Of a stretch of DNA of 6,170 nt, positions 4,627-6,170 are shown in pieces (within the stretch, counting starts at the first letter, position 1; each line of letters opens with the position of its first letter). Origin of the DNA: Clostridiales bacterium UBA4362 (GTDB lineage: Bacteria; Bacillota; Clostridia; TANB77; CAG-508); assembly GCA_002393975.1 (NCBI GenBank), contig DGSM01000080.1, forward strand, positions 1 to 6,170. The letters are read 5' to 3'. A program made the translations under genes and the position numbers. The notes beneath the pieces were generated by a model. That model ran no database searches. It was not told the DNA's origin and saw only the letters and a list, made by a program, of their open reading frames with translations.

Positions 4627-5673
4627 TTATCTTTCACCACTATCATCAACATCTTGTTGAGCAAATTTTCTATCTTTCATCATTTCTTGTTCAATGGTAG
4701 TATATAATTCTTTTATTTCTTTACCATAAGCCATAAAAATATAATCTTTATACCTTCTGAAAAATTTCAATTTATCTTTTGGCTTTAAAGTATGAAATTT
4801 TTTTAATTCTTCTACACTAGGCGGAATAATATCTGGCTCAGTTTTGCTTCTAAATCTTCTTCCTAATTTAAAATCGCCTTCTATTTTTGCTTTTAATGCA
4901 TTTTTTTTATCTGCAGTTTTATTTGATGCACTTAAAATAAGTGTAGTATATGATTCACTTACTTTTGGTTCAAAGCCATATCCAACAAATTCATTGATTC
5001 TTGTTAAATGAGGTGAGGGTGGATTTGTGCGCATTCTTAGTGTTGAATTTTTAGGATCATTATATATTTCATCGATCGCAGTAACTGACTCTGCTAGATG
5101 TTCTAATGTATCAACATAGATAACAATTGTATCTGTTTGGTCTTTTCCTCCAAATACTTTAAAATAATATGGTATTCCTTTTTTCTCACATGTCTCCATA
5201 TATTTTTTTGCAAACTCTGCTCTTCCCTCAAGTCCAACATTTAGATATAATCGATATTTTACATTATCTTTATGAATTTCAGGAAGACCAGAAGATAAAA
5301 GATAGCTTCTAAAATAAGTAAAAGTAGGGCTTACATCAAAAGCTTGTTTCCCTTTATATTTAAGAGTTTTCTCGATCGATCTAAAACAAATTAGTGCTTC
5401 TTCACGTTTTCCTGACTCATATAGTGCTTTCATTTTTAGCAACTGAGGATCATTTGCTAATTTAGGCTTTTTTAATAGTTTCTCACATATTATCATTGCA
5501 AGTTCTTGTTGGTGCTTCGAAAATCTTTGTTTCCCATACATTTTTGCTGCCTCTTTAGAGTCAACAGTAAAATCATAATAGTGATAATCAAATAACATGG
5601 CCAAAAATTCTATAGATTTTTTCCTTGTAGGGGCATTAGCATTAATAACTTTTTTTAAAGTTTCTGTATCCAT
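4627..5673 (-). CDS. uncharacterised protein with faint HopA1-like central region
   Basis: This is a 348-residue, lysine-rich, apparently cytoplasmic protein. The N-terminal third (1-130) looks helical, with repeats of short helices around 55-105. The central region (about 138-245) has R-L-Y-L-N-V (141-146), then a helix, G-I-P-Y-Y-F-K-V (166-173), D-T-I-V-I-Y-V-D (181-188), a helix, and N-P-P-S-P near 217-221 followed by G-Y-G-F (231-234). This order resembles the HopA1 effector family, whose members act as phospho-Ser/Thr lyase components in class V lanthipeptide synthesis. The match is from memory of the pattern and is weak. The C-terminal part (285-335) is helical and basic. AAAGGAG lies 8 bases before the ATG. 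It follows the gene ending at 5700 by 26 bases, so the two form an operon. No kinase or precursor peptide is visible in the window. Confidence 0.8.
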   Translation of the reverse strand: MDTETLKKVINANAPTRKKSIEFLAMLFDYHYYDFTVDSKEAAKMYGKQRFSKHQQELAMIICEKLLKKPKLANDPQLLKMKALYESGKREEALICFRSIEKTLKYKGKQAFDVSPTFTYFRSYLLSSGLPEIHKDNVKYRLYLNVGLEGRAEFAKKYMETCEKKGIPYYFKVFGGKDQTDTIVIYVDTLEHLAESVTAIDEIYNDPKNSTLRMRTNPPSPHLTRINEFVGYGFEPKVSESYTTLILSASNKTADKKNALKAKIEGDFKLGRRFRSKTEPDIIPPSVEELKKFHTLKPKDKLKFFRRYKDYIFMAYGKEIKELYTTIEQEMMKDRKFAQQDVDDSGER

Positions 5674-5699
5674 AATTTTAACTCCTTTCCTCTATCTAT

Positions 5700-6170
5700 T
5701 TAGCTAATTACTAAATTACTATAATTCTCATCTTTTTGTCTATCTTGTCCTTTGGCCCTTCTAATGAATCCTTCTGTAACTCTTTTTAGTAAGCTTTGCT
5801 TCATTCTAGGGCATCTTCTAGTAGCATTCATTATATCGAATGAAGCCTCTTTTTTTTGATCTTGACCAACAGAAAAAACTGCTGTTTGTGATAATATACT
5901 TTTTTCAAAAGGTTCAATTTCAGGAATAGGAATATCATAAAATGCAAAATAATTCTCAAAAACTAAAATAGGCTCTTGTATCATACTAGTATATTTTGCA
6001 AACTTATATGCAGCCTTCTTGCTAAATCCTTTTCGTTGATTAATTGCAGTATTTAATATAATACTAAAGAATTCATATACTTTTCTAGGAATAGAATGAG
6101 GCAAACCTTCATCCATAGCACAAGTAGCTTTTTTCATACTCTTTTCAAATTTTCCCAATTGTTTTTCAGA
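5700..6170 (-). CDS. orphan protein, 5' end outside the window
   Basis: The frame runs to the window edge without a stop, so the gene is cut. A TTG at 6156-6158 and an ATG at 6135-6137 exist, but neither has a convincing ribosome-binding site, which suggests the true start lies outside. The visible part, about 156 residues, is soluble and mixed in charge. Counted from the TTG, it has a helical region (20-62), a F-E-N-Y-F-A-F-Y segment (67-74), a proline/glutamate stretch I-P-I-P-E-I-E-P (76-83), and a basic C-terminal region (113-140) with T-R-R-C-P-R-M-K. I do not recognise a family. It is the upstream partner of the 348-residue gene, with 26 bases between them, and the operon promoter must lie further upstream. 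Confidence 0.72.
   Translation of the reverse strand, partial: SEKQLGKFEKSMKKATCAMDEGLPHSIPRKVYEFFSIILNTAINQRKGFSKKAAYKFAKYTSMIQEPILVFENYFAFYDIPIPEIEPFEKSILSQTAVFSVGQDQKKEASFDIMNATRRCPRMKQSLLKRVTEGFIRRAKGQDRQKDENYSNLVIS

Overview
The window looks like accessory DNA from a low-GC Gram-positive bacterium (Bacillota). The support is strong AAGGAG-type ribosome-binding sites, rho-independent hairpin-plus-T terminators, sigma-A-like promoters (several with a TGn extended -10), and AT-rich genes with many AAA/ATA/TTA codons. Base composition is patchy. The small genes at the left (11-283 and 1020-1322) are visibly richer in G and C than the ASCH gene, the large orphan gene and the right-hand operon, so I infer a mosaic of acquired pieces. 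No genus can be named from sequence alone.

Left part (1-1322): a small gene (11-283, +) ends in a clean terminator. A 339-base AT-rich gap follows, holding a possible promoter and a strong hairpin leader, and then a small three-helix membrane protein (623-913, +). Facing it is a 100-residue gene (1020-1322, -). Two hairpins separate the convergent pair. The products of 11-283 and 1020-1322 are diverged paralogues of one small uncharacterised family.

Middle part (1323-4086, all minus strand): a complete ASCH-domain protein (1400-1780) with its own promoter; a short M23 peptidase-like 3' remnant (1850-2023); a 527-residue orphan protein with three degenerate W-x-x-Y...I-S/T repeats (2116-3699); and directly upstream of that a small reading frame broken by one extra A in an A6 run (3734-3893). 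A near-consensus promoter lies just ahead of the broken frame and probably drives it together with the orphan gene.

Right part (4087-6170, minus strand): a 105-residue soluble orphan with a near-consensus promoter and a leader of about 130 bases, then the end of an operon whose promoter is outside the window. That operon holds a 348-residue protein with a faint HopA1-like central region and an upstream orphan gene cut by the window edge.

Most genes here carry their own promoter and terminator, as expected of independently acquired single-gene cassettes. No transposase, integrase, RNA gene or CRISPR array is visible. Only the ASCH domain is a firm functional assignment; the M23 match is limited to a C-terminal motif, and the HopA1 and ribbon-helix-helix suggestions are tentative.
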